64,000 nucleotides of DNA from Fluviibacter phosphoraccumulans (lineage in GTDB: Bacteria > Pseudomonadota > Gammaproteobacteria > Burkholderiales > Rhodocyclaceae): contig NZ_AP019011.1 of NCBI RefSeq assembly GCF_016110345.1, positions 744,001-808,000 on the forward strand, read 5' to 3'. A program made the position numbers and the translations under genes. Shown here piece by piece: positions 1 through 11,688 of this stretch. Every line of letters starts with the position of its first letter. Within the stretch, counting starts at the first letter, position 1. Below the pieces are notes generated by a model. It had not been told where the DNA came from, made no database searches, and saw only the letters and a list, made by a program, of their open reading frames with translations.

Positions 1-1
1 C

Positions 2-1507
2 TGGCATATGGCGACCTCGACCAAGGATAACTGCCTGGGGAGCGAATGCGCCAAGTACGAAGAATGTTTTGTCGTCAAAGCCCGACGCGAAGCACTGGAA
101 GCGGATCTGGTCGTAGTCAATCATCATCTTTTCTTTGCTGATGTCGCGCTCAAAGAAGAGGGCATGGCCGAGCTATTACCCAACTGTAATACGGTCATTT
201 TTGATGAAGCGCATCAATTGCCGGAAACCGCCGGTATTTTTTTCGGGCAACGTTTTTCAACCACACAGTTACTAGATCTGGCGCAGGACGTGCGACTATC
301 GGCGCTGGCCGAGGCGCGCGATTGCCTGGATTTGCCGGTGCAGAGCGCCGCGCTCGATAAAGCGGCCAAAGATTTTCGTTTGACCCTGGGCAATGACACC
401 GTGCGTCAGCCGGCCAGCCAAATGCTCAAGCATGCCGAGTTTCTCAAAGGCCTCGATGCGCTGGCGGAGCGCCTTGATCTCATGACTTCGCTACTGGAAA
501 CCCAGGCAGGGCGTTCGCCGGATCTGGAACGGGCCTGGCAGCGGGCGGTAGCGCTGGGTCAGGATCTGCAGCGCTGGAAAAAAGGCGCCCTTGGGCAACC
601 GGCGGTGACCGATCCGGATGCCGAAGCCACGCCGGGTGATTATGTTTACTGGGTCGAGACGCTGGGCCATGGTCTGCATCTGCATGCCACACCGTTATCC
701 GTCGCCGAACCTTTTACCAAGCTCATGGCGAGCAGCCCGCGGAGCTGGGTGTTTACTTCCGCCACGCTGGCAGTTCAAGGCGACTTCGGTCACTACAAAG
801 AAGCGATGGGCTTGCACGATATTGCCTCGTATTGCTGGGACAGTCCTTTTGATTACGGCACCCAGGCCATGCTCTGTTGTCCCACCGACTTGCCTGACCC
901 GAATAGCCCGGAATACACCGAGCGCCTTGTCGACAAAGCACTCCCCCTGATTCTGGCCGCCCAGGGGCGCACTTTCTTTCTGTGCACTTCCTTGCGCGCC
1001 ATGCAAAAGGTACGCACGCAACTGGAAACACGGCTCGCCTTTCATCAACCCGAAATTACCGTGCTCTGTCAGGGCGATGCGGCTAAAAACGAATTGCTAC
1101 GCCGCTTCCGCGAAACCGGCAACGCGGTGCTCGTTGGCTCGCAGAGTTTTTGGGAAGGGGTCGACGTGCCGGGTGATGCACTATCGCTGGTTGTGATCGA
1201 CAAACTCCCCTTTGCTGCGCCCGATGACCCGGTCCTTTCGGCACGTATCGACGCACTCAATCGTCAGGGCAAGAATGCGTTCATGCATTATCAGTTGCCG
1301 CATGCCGTGATTAACGTCAAGCAGGGCGCTGGCCGCTTGATTCGTAGCGAGCGCGACCAGGGTGTACTGGTCATTGGCGACCCACGTCTGGTGACCAAAG
1401 CCTATGGCAAGAAAGTCTGGCGTAGCCTGCCGCCGATGGCGCGTACGCGTGATATTGCCGAAGCCGAAACCTTTTTAATCCAGACCCTTAAAGATCATGT
1501 TGCCTGA
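2..1507 (+). CDS. ATP-dependent DNA helicase, DinG/YoaA family (5' end cut by window)
   Basis: C-terminal part of a superfamily 2, XPD-like iron-sulfur DNA helicase; the reading frame is already open at the first bases, so the N-terminus with Walker A lies outside the window. Visible motifs: three closely spaced cysteines (NCLGSECAKYEEC) that fit the end of the Fe-S cluster domain, the VVNHHLFFAD segment, the DEAH box (VIFDEAH), motif III (FTSATL), motif V (GSQSFWEGVDVPG) and motif VI (QGAGRLIRS). Proteins of this family unwind 5'-3' at damaged or stalled DNA structures in the cytoplasm. The stop codon overlaps the start of the next gene by 11 bases, so the two are probably co-transcribed. 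Family assignment is firm; choosing between the DinG and YoaA subgroups is not possible from this part alone, although the spacing looks YoaA-like. Confidence 0.9.
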   Translation, partial: WHMATSTKDNCLGSECAKYEECFVVKARREALEADLVVVNHHLFFADVALKEEGMAELLPNCNTVIFDEAHQLPETAGIFFGQRFSTTQLLDLAQDVRLSALAEARDCLDLPVQSAALDKAAKDFRLTLGNDTVRQPASQMLKHAEFLKGLDALAERLDLMTSLLETQAGRSPDLERAWQRAVALGQDLQRWKKGALGQPAVTDPDAEATPGDYVYWVETLGHGLHLHATPLSVAEPFTKLMASSPRSWVFTSATLAVQGDFGHYKEAMGLHDIASYCWDSPFDYGTQAMLCCPTDLPDPNSPEYTERLVDKALPLILAAQGRTFFLCTSLRAMQKVRTQLETRLAFHQPEITVLCQGDAAKNELLRRFRETGNAVLVGSQSFWEGVDVPGDALSLVVIDKLPFAAPDDPVLSARIDALNRQGKNAFMHYQLPHAVINVKQGAGRLIRSERDQGVLVIGDPRLVTKAYGKKVWRSLPPMARTRDIAEAETFLIQTLKDHVA

Positions 1508-2675
1508 TCGTCACTATTTAGAAACGGTGCTGGGTGCCGGTGCACTGGCCGAACGGCCGCACTTATTTTCTGATTCGGTCATTGATTTGCCTCTGGCTGA
1601 GTTTGAAGCGCTGGCGGGATTTATCCGGGCAGTGACTGAACTCGTGGGCTTAGCGTCCTATCAAACGGCGATTGCTGAGCGCCATGCGTGGGTATCTGTT
1701 TCACAGCCGCCTGGTGTCTGCCTGGGCTTTGATTTCCATCGCACCCCTGATGGGCCGAAGCTGATCGAGATTAATACCAATGCGGGCGGTAGCCTGTTAG
1801 TCACGGCTCTCAATCGGGCTTGGGGCCTGCTACAGCAAGCCGCAGTGGCCGAGCAGCTGCTGGTTGATATGTTCAAGGCTGAATGGTTGGCCTGGGATAC
1901 TGCACGCCCCTTGAAAACGATCGCCATCGTTGATGAAAGCCCGGAGCAGCAATATCTCTACCCGGAGTTTGTCCGTTGGCAGAAGTTGTTTGAAGCACAC
2001 GGCATACAGGCGATGGTTTGTGCGCCTGAAGCGCTATTATGTAATTCGGCTGGTCAATTGAGCTATCAGGGCATCCCGATTGATCTGGTCTACAACCGAC
2101 TCACGGATTTCAGCCTCGCCGCCGCCACGTCTGCTGCCATGGCCAATGCGTGGGCAGCACAGGCGGCTGGCGTTAAAACGGGGACACTCATTACACCGCA
2201 TCCTGTAGCCCATGCTTTATGGGCGGATAAGCGAAATCTGGATTGGTTATCCGATCCGGAACGCCTGGCATCGTTCGGATTGACGCGTGATGCGGCAGAG
2301 CAGATTGTGCGTTGCGTGCCACGGACCACGCCAGTCCTTGCAGCCCAGAGCGAACATTTCTGGTCGAACCGGAAAACCCTGTTTTTCAAACCACAAGCCG
2401 GGTTTGGTTCGCGGGCGACCTACCGCGGTGAAAAGCTCACCAAGCGAGTCTTTGAAGAGATTCTGCAGGGCGGTTATGTGGCGCAGGCATTTGTGCCGCC
2501 TCCGGAAGTCGCGCTGAATAGCCCGTTGGGTGAAGCACCCATCACTTTGAAATACGATCTGCGGGTTTATGCCTACGCGGGTGAGATTCAGTTGCTGGCT
2601 GCACGGCTGTATCAGGGTCAGACCACCAACTTCCGCACACCGGGCGGCGGCTTCGCACCGGTGCGTGTGGCTTAG
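1497..2675 (+). CDS. ATP-grasp-like protein of unknown substrate
   Basis: 392 residues. The start ATG lies inside the helicase gene (11-base overlap, different frame), suggesting translational coupling. The segment LIEINTNAGG (about residue 90) and the C-terminal part, with FFKPQAGFGSRATYRG, YVAQAFVPPPEV and LKYDLRVYAYAG, look like the nucleotide- and metal-binding pieces of an ATP-grasp ligase. Such enzymes join a carboxylate to an amine or thiol using ATP. No signal peptide or membrane segment is seen. I cannot name a substrate; the weak resemblance is to uncharacterised ATP-grasp and glutathionylspermidine-synthase-like proteins. The gene converges on the lipid transporter operon and ends 16 bases before the last gene of that operon. 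Confidence 0.6.
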   Translation: MLPDRHYLETVLGAGALAERPHLFSDSVIDLPLAEFEALAGFIRAVTELVGLASYQTAIAERHAWVSVSQPPGVCLGFDFHRTPDGPKLIEINTNAGGSLLVTALNRAWGLLQQAAVAEQLLVDMFKAEWLAWDTARPLKTIAIVDESPEQQYLYPEFVRWQKLFEAHGIQAMVCAPEALLCNSAGQLSYQGIPIDLVYNRLTDFSLAAATSAAMANAWAAQAAGVKTGTLITPHPVAHALWADKRNLDWLSDPERLASFGLTRDAAEQIVRCVPRTTPVLAAQSEHFWSNRKTLFFKPQAGFGSRATYRGEKLTKRVFEEILQGGYVAQAFVPPPEVALNSPLGEAPITLKYDLRVYAYAGEIQLLAARLYQGQTTNFRTPGGGFAPVRVA

Positions 2676-2691
2676 CCTTAGCTGACTGTCG

Positions 2692-3384
2692 TTAATTCTT
2701 CTTTTCTTTGAAAGCCGCCGGTTTCCAGGCAGCAGGTGCCTTTGCCGAATCGGTAACCAGACGGTTTTCCAGTTCGGCAAGCACTTCGGCCAGCGCCTGT
2801 TGTTGTCCGTCAATCAACGCTTGCGGTGATTTATCTTTCAGCGCCACACGCTTGCTGATACGCGGTGAAGAGAACACGCTGTTATCCGAAGTGAAACTGG
2901 CGCTGGCGTAGAACTGGATGCTCACCACGGCCTCTGGTTGACCACGGTAGTCGCCGTAGAATTCGTCGATGACGCCCTGTAATTGATACATCGGGAAGAA
3001 GGTCGTTGATTGCTCGACGATCTGGCTGAATGCGTTTGACTTCACCAGCCAACGGCGCGTTGCGTTCGAAACCATGTCACGCGGATAGACCAGATAGACG
3101 TTGTAAAAATCTTTCTCGTAGCGATTATCACCAAGTCGGTAAACCAGCGACTTGCCATCAAATGGCGTGTTGGCGCTGAACGCCCCCATTTTGAGATGCA
3201 GATTGATTGGCGTGGCGCGAGGCGCCTCTGTGCGCTCGGGATTCACTAACCAGCTACTTTGATCGGGGTTCGGCCGTGAGAGTCCGCACCCGCTGAGCAG
3301 GGCGGCCAGCAGCGAAACTGTGACGAGTGAGCGAACTAAGCCGACGTGACGGGCAGGGGGTGCAAATGCTTGAAGTGAGTTCAT
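2692..3384 (-). CDS. ABC-type transport auxiliary lipoprotein (PqiC/DUF330-like)
   Basis: 230 residues, the last gene of a four-gene lipid transport operon. The N-terminus has a hydrophobic stretch ending in the lipobox LLSGC (Cys about residue 33), so the mature protein should be a lipoprotein. The body, with the pattern YRLGDNRYEKDFYNVYLVYP and a conserved C-terminal region around QALAEVLAELENRL, fits the ABC-type transport auxiliary family that accompanies MCE proteins. In PqiABC the homologue is an outer-membrane lipoprotein meeting the MCE tube. Its role here is inferred from family and position behind the MCE gene (24-base gap). Confidence 0.85.
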   Translation of the reverse strand: MNSLQAFAPPARHVGLVRSLVTVSLLAALLSGCGLSRPNPDQSSWLVNPERTEAPRATPINLHLKMGAFSANTPFDGKSLVYRLGDNRYEKDFYNVYLVYPRDMVSNATRRWLVKSNAFSQIVEQSTTFFPMYQLQGVIDEFYGDYRGQPEAVVSIQFYASASFTSDNSVFSSPRISKRVALKDKSPQALIDGQQQALAEVLAELENRLVTDSAKAPAAWKPAAFKEKKN

Positions 3385-3408
3385 GGCAAGTCCTTAAAGC
3401 CGTTTCGG

Positions 3409-4314
3409 TTAGGGCGCAACGCGCTTGGGCGGTTCACCAAAGAGCATCCAGGAAGGATACGCGCTGGCCTTCTGTGAAAGATCATTCACGTTGTCAGTGA
3501 TTTGCCGCACATTGTCAGCAGAAATGGTCAGGTCGCCCTGCATGGTGGTTAGCGTCTGGCGCAGAATGACGATCGAACCCGTCAGTTGCTCGATCAGAAT
3601 CGCTAACTCCTGATTGTTGGTAGCATGATTGACTTTGCCAAGCAGGGCATTGAGCTCTTTCACAGACTCATTAAGACCATTGCCTTTGCCGTTATCGCCA
3701 GCCACCATGCTGTTCAGATTTTTAAGTAGCGTATTGACCTCTAACTGCGTTTTGGCCAGATCCAGTTGATTAAAGTTTTCCAGGGCCTCTTCTACGTTGT
3801 CGAGCAGGATATTCACTGGGCTGGGTTGAGACGGAATGACCTGGTAATCGGGTTTCCAATCGTAAGCCAGAACGCCAAGTTTGGCCGGATCTTTCACAAA
3901 ATCCAGTTCGATATAGTTAACGCCGGTAATTCCCTGTCCACGGATCTGGGCGCGTAGGCCATCACGGACTAATTTTTCTAGATAGTCATCGTCAAACTCA
4001 CGGCTCCGATCCCCTAGGTCCAGCTTCATGCGCACAATGACATACTGCTTACGTTCAGAGGGTGGCACCTTTTCTTCGTAGATGTTGCCCGTTAGTCCAA
4101 TAAACGAGATCTGCCCGATCCGAACGCCACGAAAGCGCACCGGTGCGCCGACATCCAGACCTTGTACCGATTCCTTGATATAGGTTTCCGCCGTAAGGGT
4201 TTTAGTGAACAAATTGCGTGCGCCAAAGATCAGAATCACCGCCACCAGCGCGGCCGCGCCGATCATGACGAAAATTCCCAGACGATAATATTGCGCGGTA
4301 TTACGGTTGGACAT
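3409..4314 (-). CDS. MCE-domain lipid transport protein (MlaD-like)
   Basis: 301 residues. One N-terminal membrane anchor (about 15-35, LGIFVMIGAAALVAVILIFG) is followed by a single MCE domain (about 40-135) with the typical GLDVGAPVRFRGVRIGQI stretch. The C-terminal half is predicted helical (NQLDLAKTQLEVNTLLKNLN and following) and could form the hydrophobic channel seen in hexameric MCE proteins. It is longer than E. coli MlaD (about 183 residues) and closer in layout to longer single-MCE proteins. It would bind the permease and ATPase encoded upstream and carry phospholipid or another lipid across the periplasm. Confidence 0.88.
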   Translation of the reverse strand: MSNRNTAQYYRLGIFVMIGAAALVAVILIFGARNLFTKTLTAETYIKESVQGLDVGAPVRFRGVRIGQISFIGLTGNIYEEKVPPSERKQYVIVRMKLDLGDRSREFDDDYLEKLVRDGLRAQIRGQGITGVNYIELDFVKDPAKLGVLAYDWKPDYQVIPSQPSPVNILLDNVEEALENFNQLDLAKTQLEVNTLLKNLNSMVAGDNGKGNGLNESVKELNALLGKVNHATNNQELAILIEQLTGSIVILRQTLTTMQGDLTISADNVRQITDNVNDLSQKASAYPSWMLFGEPPKRVAP

Positions 4315-4322
4315 GATGGGCC

Positions 4323-5132
4323 TCAGGCCTGATGGGTTTCAGAATGAGCGGTAGCAGCGCCAGCATTAGCGCCGCGATTAAAGAATTGACGTACCAATGG
4401 GACATCGCTGTGGTCACGTAACCACTTGGGGTCACCCTCGGCAATAATGCCTTTGGTATCTTTGTCGAGCATGATGATGCGATCGGCAATGGTAAAAATG
4501 CTGGGCAATTCATGCGTAACGACGACAAAGGTAATGCCCAGATTGCGCGAGATAGACAGAATCGTCTGGTCCAGTTCGGCCGAGGTAATAGGGTCCAGGC
4601 CGGCCGAGGGTTCGTCGAGAAATAGAATATCCGGGTCGAGCGCCATGGCGCGAGCGATAGCCGCCCGCTTTTGCATGCCGCCGCTGATCTCGGAGGGCAT
4701 AAAGGCTTCAAAAGGTAACAGGCCAACCAGGTCCAGTTTGCAGCGGGCGATGAGCGACATCTCATCGTGGCCGAGCGTGGTGTACTCTTCAAGGAAGAGG
4801 CGTACGTTTTCCAGCAGATTCATCGAGCCGAAGAGGGCGCCCTGCTGATACATGACGCCGAAGCGGGTAAGGATGCTCTGTCGTTCTACGCCATCTGCCG
4901 TGACGATATTCTGGCCTTCAATAAATACTGAACCTACCGGAGGATCGTAAAGACCGATCATGTTTTTCAGGAGGCTGGATTTGCCACAGCCGGAGCCGCC
5001 CAGAATCACGAAAATCTCACCCCGTTTTACGGAGAAATTCAGATCTTTGAGGACAATGTTGCTGCCATAGCCAACCGTCAGGCCCTTGACCTGAATGATG
5101 TCATCGGCAGTAGATGGGGTGGCGGTCGTCAT
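4323..5132 (-). CDS. lipid ABC transporter ATPase (MlaF-like)
   Basis: 269 residues, a single ABC domain. Walker A is GGSGCGKSS (from about residue 45), the Q-loop lies around MYQQGALF, the signature is ISGGMQKRAA (about 150), Walker B plus D-loop is ILFLDEPSAGLDP, and the switch histidine is in VVTHEL. The MYQQGALFGSMNLLENV segment is typical of the MlaF/Ttg2A group. It powers the inner-membrane lipid transporter. Three bases separate it from the permease gene upstream and eight from the MCE gene downstream. Confidence 0.92.
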   Translation of the reverse strand: MTTATPSTADDIIQVKGLTVGYGSNIVLKDLNFSVKRGEIFVILGGSGCGKSSLLKNMIGLYDPPVGSVFIEGQNIVTADGVERQSILTRFGVMYQQGALFGSMNLLENVRLFLEEYTTLGHDEMSLIARCKLDLVGLLPFEAFMPSEISGGMQKRAAIARAMALDPDILFLDEPSAGLDPITSAELDQTILSISRNLGITFVVVTHELPSIFTIADRIIMLDKDTKGIIAEGDPKWLRDHSDVPLVRQFFNRGANAGAATAHSETHQA

Positions 5133-5135
5133 TAA

Positions 5136-6308
5136 TTAGAAACCGGTCTTGTAAGAGATGTAGGCAAACACACCGTCCACCATCACAATCAAGATCAGGC
5201 TGGAAACCACGGCGCGTGTCGCTGACAAACCGACGGCCGCTGCGCCGGTCCCCGTTTGCATGCCGCGCAGACAGCCGACGCCAGCAATGATCAAGCCGAA
5301 CAATAAGGATTTGGTTAAACCGGACATCACATCATTGAGGTGAATGGTCTTGAGGACGGCTTCGTAGAAGGTCACGAATGGAATCTGATAGGCCAGCATG
5401 GTGAGCGATGCGGCAAATACCCCGATCAGATCCGAGAAAAGCGACAGAATAGGCGCAACCAGAATCCCGGCTAGCATACGTGGTAACACCAGAAAACGAA
5501 TGGGGTCGATACCGCCAGTGACGAGTGCGTCAACTTCGTTATTGACGGTCATGGTGCCGATTTCAGCGGCAAAAGCGGCTGAGGAGCGACCGGCCAACAG
5601 AATGGCTGTCATCAATGGCCCCAGTTCACGGAAAATGGAGAGCGACACCAGGTTGGCGACGAAGGTTTCTGCACCGAACTGCTTTAAGCCAATGGCTGAT
5701 TGAAACGCCAGAATCACGCCGATCAAAAAGGCTACCAAGGCCACAATAGGAATGGCGGCGACACCCGCTTCAACGGCAACACCCACAAAATCGTTCCAGC
5801 GCACAAGCCTTGGGTTGCGGAAGGCCCAGCCCAGGCTATTGGCTAACTGGCCGATAAAAACAATCTGGGTACGGGCATCTTCAGCCAGATCAAAAGTGGC
5901 TTTGCCGACCCGTTCAACCAGACTGGTATGCGTATGGTGGTTGCCGTCCGGTTTGGGAAATAGATTGTCGAAGGGTTGATATTGCTGAATCAGTGGCTGA
6001 TAGCGAGCGTCCAGGTTGACGAGCGTGGCGGTGCCACCCGCGGCCTGTTGTGTGTGCTGCATGTCGATCAGAAACGCAATCGCAGCACCATCAAGATAGC
6101 TGACTTGCTGCAGGTCAATAGTTAACGCAGCTTGTCGGCCGGTATTGGCCAGCCACGCGGCTTGCCGCAGCTGACAATCTCGCCAAAGTCCACCCAGTGT
6201 ATGTGCATTCAAATGACCCGTCAGGCTTAGGCTGGCGGTGGCACCTTCTATCTGCCACTGTGCAGTGGCAGCTTGTGCGGGCAGTTCAGTCAGCGATGGC
6301 GATGGCAT
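5136..6308 (-). CDS. MlaE-family lipid ABC permease with N-terminal STAS domain
   Basis: 390 residues. Residues about 15-120 form a STAS-like domain (SLTGHLNAHTLGG, then LTIDLQQVSYLDGAAIAFLID), the fold found in the separate protein MlaB. Residues about 130-390 are the MlaE/TGD1 permease, with several membrane segments and the conserved FGAETFVANLVSLSIFRELG and AGRSSAAFAAEIGTM stretches. The STAS part is thus fused to the permease rather than encoded separately. First gene of the operon (permease, ATPase, MCE, lipoprotein). Direction of lipid movement cannot be told from sequence. Confidence 0.9.
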   Translation of the reverse strand: MPSPSLTELPAQAATAQWQIEGATASLSLTGHLNAHTLGGLWRDCQLRQAAWLANTGRQAALTIDLQQVSYLDGAAIAFLIDMQHTQQAAGGTATLVNLDARYQPLIQQYQPFDNLFPKPDGNHHTHTSLVERVGKATFDLAEDARTQIVFIGQLANSLGWAFRNPRLVRWNDFVGVAVEAGVAAIPIVALVAFLIGVILAFQSAIGLKQFGAETFVANLVSLSIFRELGPLMTAILLAGRSSAAFAAEIGTMTVNNEVDALVTGGIDPIRFLVLPRMLAGILVAPILSLFSDLIGVFAASLTMLAYQIPFVTFYEAVLKTIHLNDVMSGLTKSLLFGLIIAGVGCLRGMQTGTGAAAVGLSATRAVVSSLILIVMVDGVFAYISYKTGF

Positions 6309-6353
6309 AGGTGCATTGTAGTCGGTGTCTGTGGACTAAAGATGACGATCTGG

Positions 6354-7253
6354 TTATTCCGGGTAAGCTTGTGTGAAATAAAGTGCTTCCATAAGCTGCC
6401 CGGGTTGGTTCAACGAACCAAACCAGCGCTGAAACAATTCGCCAATCACCGGGGTGCGGAAGGTGCGTGACAGTGTGGCGTTAACCGCCCAACGAAAATC
6501 CGGGTCATTCGGCGCCATCATCACGGCGTAATACTCGGGTGCAAAATCCTGCGGTAACAGTCGGAAGCGCGTGCCCAGTTTAGAACGCACCAGTTGATCA
6601 AACATGACCAGCCGATCACCGGCCACGGCATCGACATCCTTGCTGGCCAGCAGATTGGCTGCCGCTTCAAAGCTTTTTACTTCAACCAGGGTGGCCTGCA
6701 ATTGGTTGGCAGCAACCGCCTGTTTGAGTAATTTACTGGTCGTGCTGTTGCGAACAACCGCTATTTTTTTGGCCGTCAGGTGATCCAGTTTCTCCAGATC
6801 CGTGTCACTGCGCACGGCAAAGGTAGCGCCCTGGATAAAGGTGGTCAGACTAAAGCCAAAATGGCGCTGACGGTCCAGGGTATTCGACGTGGCAGAACAT
6901 TCCAGATCGGCATCGCCCGATGCAATGACGTCAAAGCGCGAGCGGGTATTGGTTTTGACCCAGCGCACATCCATCAGCTTCAGGTCCAATTGCGTCACCA
7001 GTTGCGAGGCAATGATTTTGCACAGATCCACGGTATAGCCGGTAGGTTGACCATCATCGCCCAGCAGTGAGAACGGCGCCATGTTCGGGTGGTAAGCAAT
7101 GGTCAGTGCTTGTCGCTCACGGATACGCTGGATCACGGGCCCATTGAGTGGGGTACGCTCGGTCACGTCCGTGCTCTGCGCTATGGCAGGTGGTGTTGCC
7201 AGCAGGGCAGTAGCGAAGAAAACAGCGGCAAGCAAGGAATGGCAAAAACGCAT
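6354..7253 (-). CDS. periplasmic amino-acid-type substrate-binding protein
   Basis: 299 residues with a clear signal peptide (hydrophobic run to about residue 22, cleavage near AIAQS). The body has the hallmarks of the family 3 polar amino acid binding fold: RQALTIAYHPNMAPFSLLGDDGQPTGYTVDLCK near the N-terminus, DLECSATSNTLDRQRHFGFSLTTF in the middle and the VVRNST hinge region. No permease or ATPase gene adjoins it, so it may serve a transporter elsewhere or act as a sensor partner. It reads in the same direction as the lipid operon (45-base gap) and could be co-transcribed with it and with the CoA transferase upstream. Confidence 0.85.
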   Translation of the reverse strand: MRFCHSLLAAVFFATALLATPPAIAQSTDVTERTPLNGPVIQRIRERQALTIAYHPNMAPFSLLGDDGQPTGYTVDLCKIIASQLVTQLDLKLMDVRWVKTNTRSRFDVIASGDADLECSATSNTLDRQRHFGFSLTTFIQGATFAVRSDTDLEKLDHLTAKKIAVVRNSTTSKLLKQAVAANQLQATLVEVKSFEAAANLLASKDVDAVAGDRLVMFDQLVRSKLGTRFRLLPQDFAPEYYAVMMAPNDPDFRWAVNATLSRTFRTPVIGELFQRWFGSLNQPGQLMEALYFTQAYPE

Positions 7254-7270
7254 GGCGGGTCCTGTGAAAT

Positions 7271-8896
7271 CTAGCGGGGGGTGGATTCAAGTTGTGCCAA
7301 GCCCATCGGCGCTGGCTGGAAAATCTTGGCTGACATCGTTTTCAGGGTAGGACTGATCAGTGGCACAAAGTCCATGTGCGCCAGAATGTCTCGATCAACG
7401 TCAATCCCCGGAGCGACTTCGGTAAGCATCATACCGTTTGCGGTGAGCTCAAAGACGCAGCGCTCCGTAATATAAAGCACCGGTTGACGGCACTGGGCGG
7501 CGTAGCGGCCGCTGAAGGTGAGTTGTTCGACGGTGTGTACGAATTTACGGACCTTGCCCTCGCTCTGTATGCGTAGTTGCGCTTGTTCTACAGCCACTTT
7601 CAGACCATCAGCGGTAAAGGTACCCACAAAGACTACTTTTTTTGAAGACTGGCTGATATCAATAAAGCCACCGCTGCCCGCCAGTTTTGGCCCAAACTTG
7701 GAGACATTGAGATTGCCTTGGGCATCAGCCTGCGCCAGGCCCAGAAAGGCGATATCAACACCCCCGCCATCATAGAAATCAAACTGATAGGGCTGATCGA
7801 TAATCGCATCGGCATTGACGGCCGCTCCGAAATTCAAGCCGCCTTGTGGCACCCCCCCAATGACGCCGGGTTCGGCGGTCAGCGTCATGAAGTCGGTGAT
7901 GCCTTCTTCGGCGGCCACGGCGGCCACGCCTTCCGGCATGCCGATCCCCAGATTAACGATGGAGTTTGGGCGTAGTTCTAGGGCCGCCCGGCGCGCAATA
8001 ATCTTGCGCTCGTTCAGGGCCATCGGCGCAACTTGATCGAGGGTAACTCGTTCCTCACCGGCAAAAGCCGGGTTATAAACTTCGGCAAAAGTCTGCTGGT
8101 GGTAGGCCTGATTTTCGGCGATGACCACGTAATCAACGAGCACCCCGGGAATACGCACATCTTTCGGTTTCATGCTGCCGCGCTCGGCTAGACGTTCTAC
8201 CTGCACGATGACTTTGCCGCCGGAGTTATGTACCGCCATGGCAATGGCGAGTGACTCCAGTGTCAGTGCTTCGTGCTCCACGGTGATATTGCCGATGGCA
8301 TCTGCCGTGGTGCCGCGCAGGAACGCTACATCGATGGGGAAAGTCTTATAGCGCAGGTATTCCTTACCGTCGATTTCGGTCAGAAAGACATAGTCTTCAG
8401 TGGTGCGTTCATTTAATTTGCCCCCACCGTAACGTGGATCCACGTAGGTGTGCAGGCCCACATGCGTGAGCAGTCCCGGTTTGCCCGAAGCAATGTCCCG
8501 GTAAAGCTGAGAGAGCACGCCCTGCGGCAGGTTATAGGCTTCGATCTGGTCGCTGGTCGCCAGTGCGCCCACTTTGGGAATCAAACCCCAGTGCCCGCCG
8601 ATGACCCGCTTAAGCAATCCCGGTGGCGCCAGGTGGTTGAGTCCCCGGTCCTTGCCATCCCCTTGTCCGGCGCCAAATACCAGGGTCAGATCACGCGGTA
8701 GGCCGGTGTCTGTGTAATGGTCTTTTAAAGCAACCGCCAGATTTTCCGGAAAGCCAATCCCGACAAAGCCGCAGGTGGCCAAGGTCTGGCCGCATTGCAC
8801 CAGTGCAGCGGCTGCTCGGGCGCTAATGACCTTCTGGTGTTGCCCCGAGGCCGGGTCAGTTGATCCGGTGTTGGGGGGCGGGGCCATAGGGTTCAT
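7271..8896 (-). CDS. acyl-CoA:carboxylate (acetate/3-ketoacid type) CoA transferase
   Basis: 541 residues, about the length of the fused alpha-beta family I CoA transferases (YdiF/propionate CoA-transferase type). The N-terminal half carries the glycine-rich GFVGIGFPENLA and LVFGAGQGDG segments. The C-terminal half has NLGIGMPEGVAAVAAEEG and TAEPGVIGGVPQGG, where the glutamate in AEPG is at the position of the catalytic residue that forms the glutamyl-CoA intermediate. It moves CoA between short-chain acyl groups in the cytoplasm. The exact substrate pair cannot be read. It starts about 50 bases from the divergent sigma-32 promoter of clpB. Confidence 0.88.
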   Translation of the reverse strand: MNPMAPPPNTGSTDPASGQHQKVISARAAAALVQCGQTLATCGFVGIGFPENLAVALKDHYTDTGLPRDLTLVFGAGQGDGKDRGLNHLAPPGLLKRVIGGHWGLIPKVGALATSDQIEAYNLPQGVLSQLYRDIASGKPGLLTHVGLHTYVDPRYGGGKLNERTTEDYVFLTEIDGKEYLRYKTFPIDVAFLRGTTADAIGNITVEHEALTLESLAIAMAVHNSGGKVIVQVERLAERGSMKPKDVRIPGVLVDYVVIAENQAYHQQTFAEVYNPAFAGEERVTLDQVAPMALNERKIIARRAALELRPNSIVNLGIGMPEGVAAVAAEEGITDFMTLTAEPGVIGGVPQGGLNFGAAVNADAIIDQPYQFDFYDGGGVDIAFLGLAQADAQGNLNVSKFGPKLAGSGGFIDISQSSKKVVFVGTFTADGLKVAVEQAQLRIQSEGKVRKFVHTVEQLTFSGRYAAQCRQPVLYITERCVFELTANGMMLTEVAPGIDVDRDILAHMDFVPLISPTLKTMSAKIFQPAPMGLAQLESTPR

Positions 8897-8947
8897 GTTG
8901 TTTGTTCCTGATTGGGGCTAAACTGCAATGAAAAGAGGTCGGCTGGA

Positions 8948-8975
8948 CTTGAAAAAGCGTATTTAGCCTACATAT
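8948..8975 (+). promoter_or_regulatory. sigma-32 (RpoH) heat-shock promoter of clpB
   Basis: The -35 CTTGAAA at 8948-8954 matches the sigma-32 consensus exactly. After a 13-base spacer, CTACATAT at 8968-8975 matches five of eight positions of CCCCATNT. Transcription would start near 8982, leaving a leader of about 58 bases before the clpB ATG at 9040. Heat-shock control of clpB is the rule in proteobacteria, which supports the reading. Confidence 0.8.
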
Positions 8976-9039
8976 TGCCAAAAGATCATGGTGCTTGGTG
9001 AAAACCGGCCCACCAATTAGAACAATACAAAGGAAAACC

Positions 9040-11628
<2,589 letters not shown>

Positions 11629-11644
11629 CGCAACCAAAACAGAG

Positions 11645-11671
11645 AAGGGCGGCCGCAAGGTCGCCCTTTTT
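11645..11671 (+). terminator. rho-independent terminator of clpB
   Basis: A ten-base-pair stem AAGGGCGGCC / GGTCGCCCTT (one G-U pair) closes a GCAA tetraloop and runs into a T tract ending at 11671. It lies 17 bases after the clpB stop. Confidence 0.9.
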
Positions 11672-11688
11672 CATGGGTAGAATTCGCC

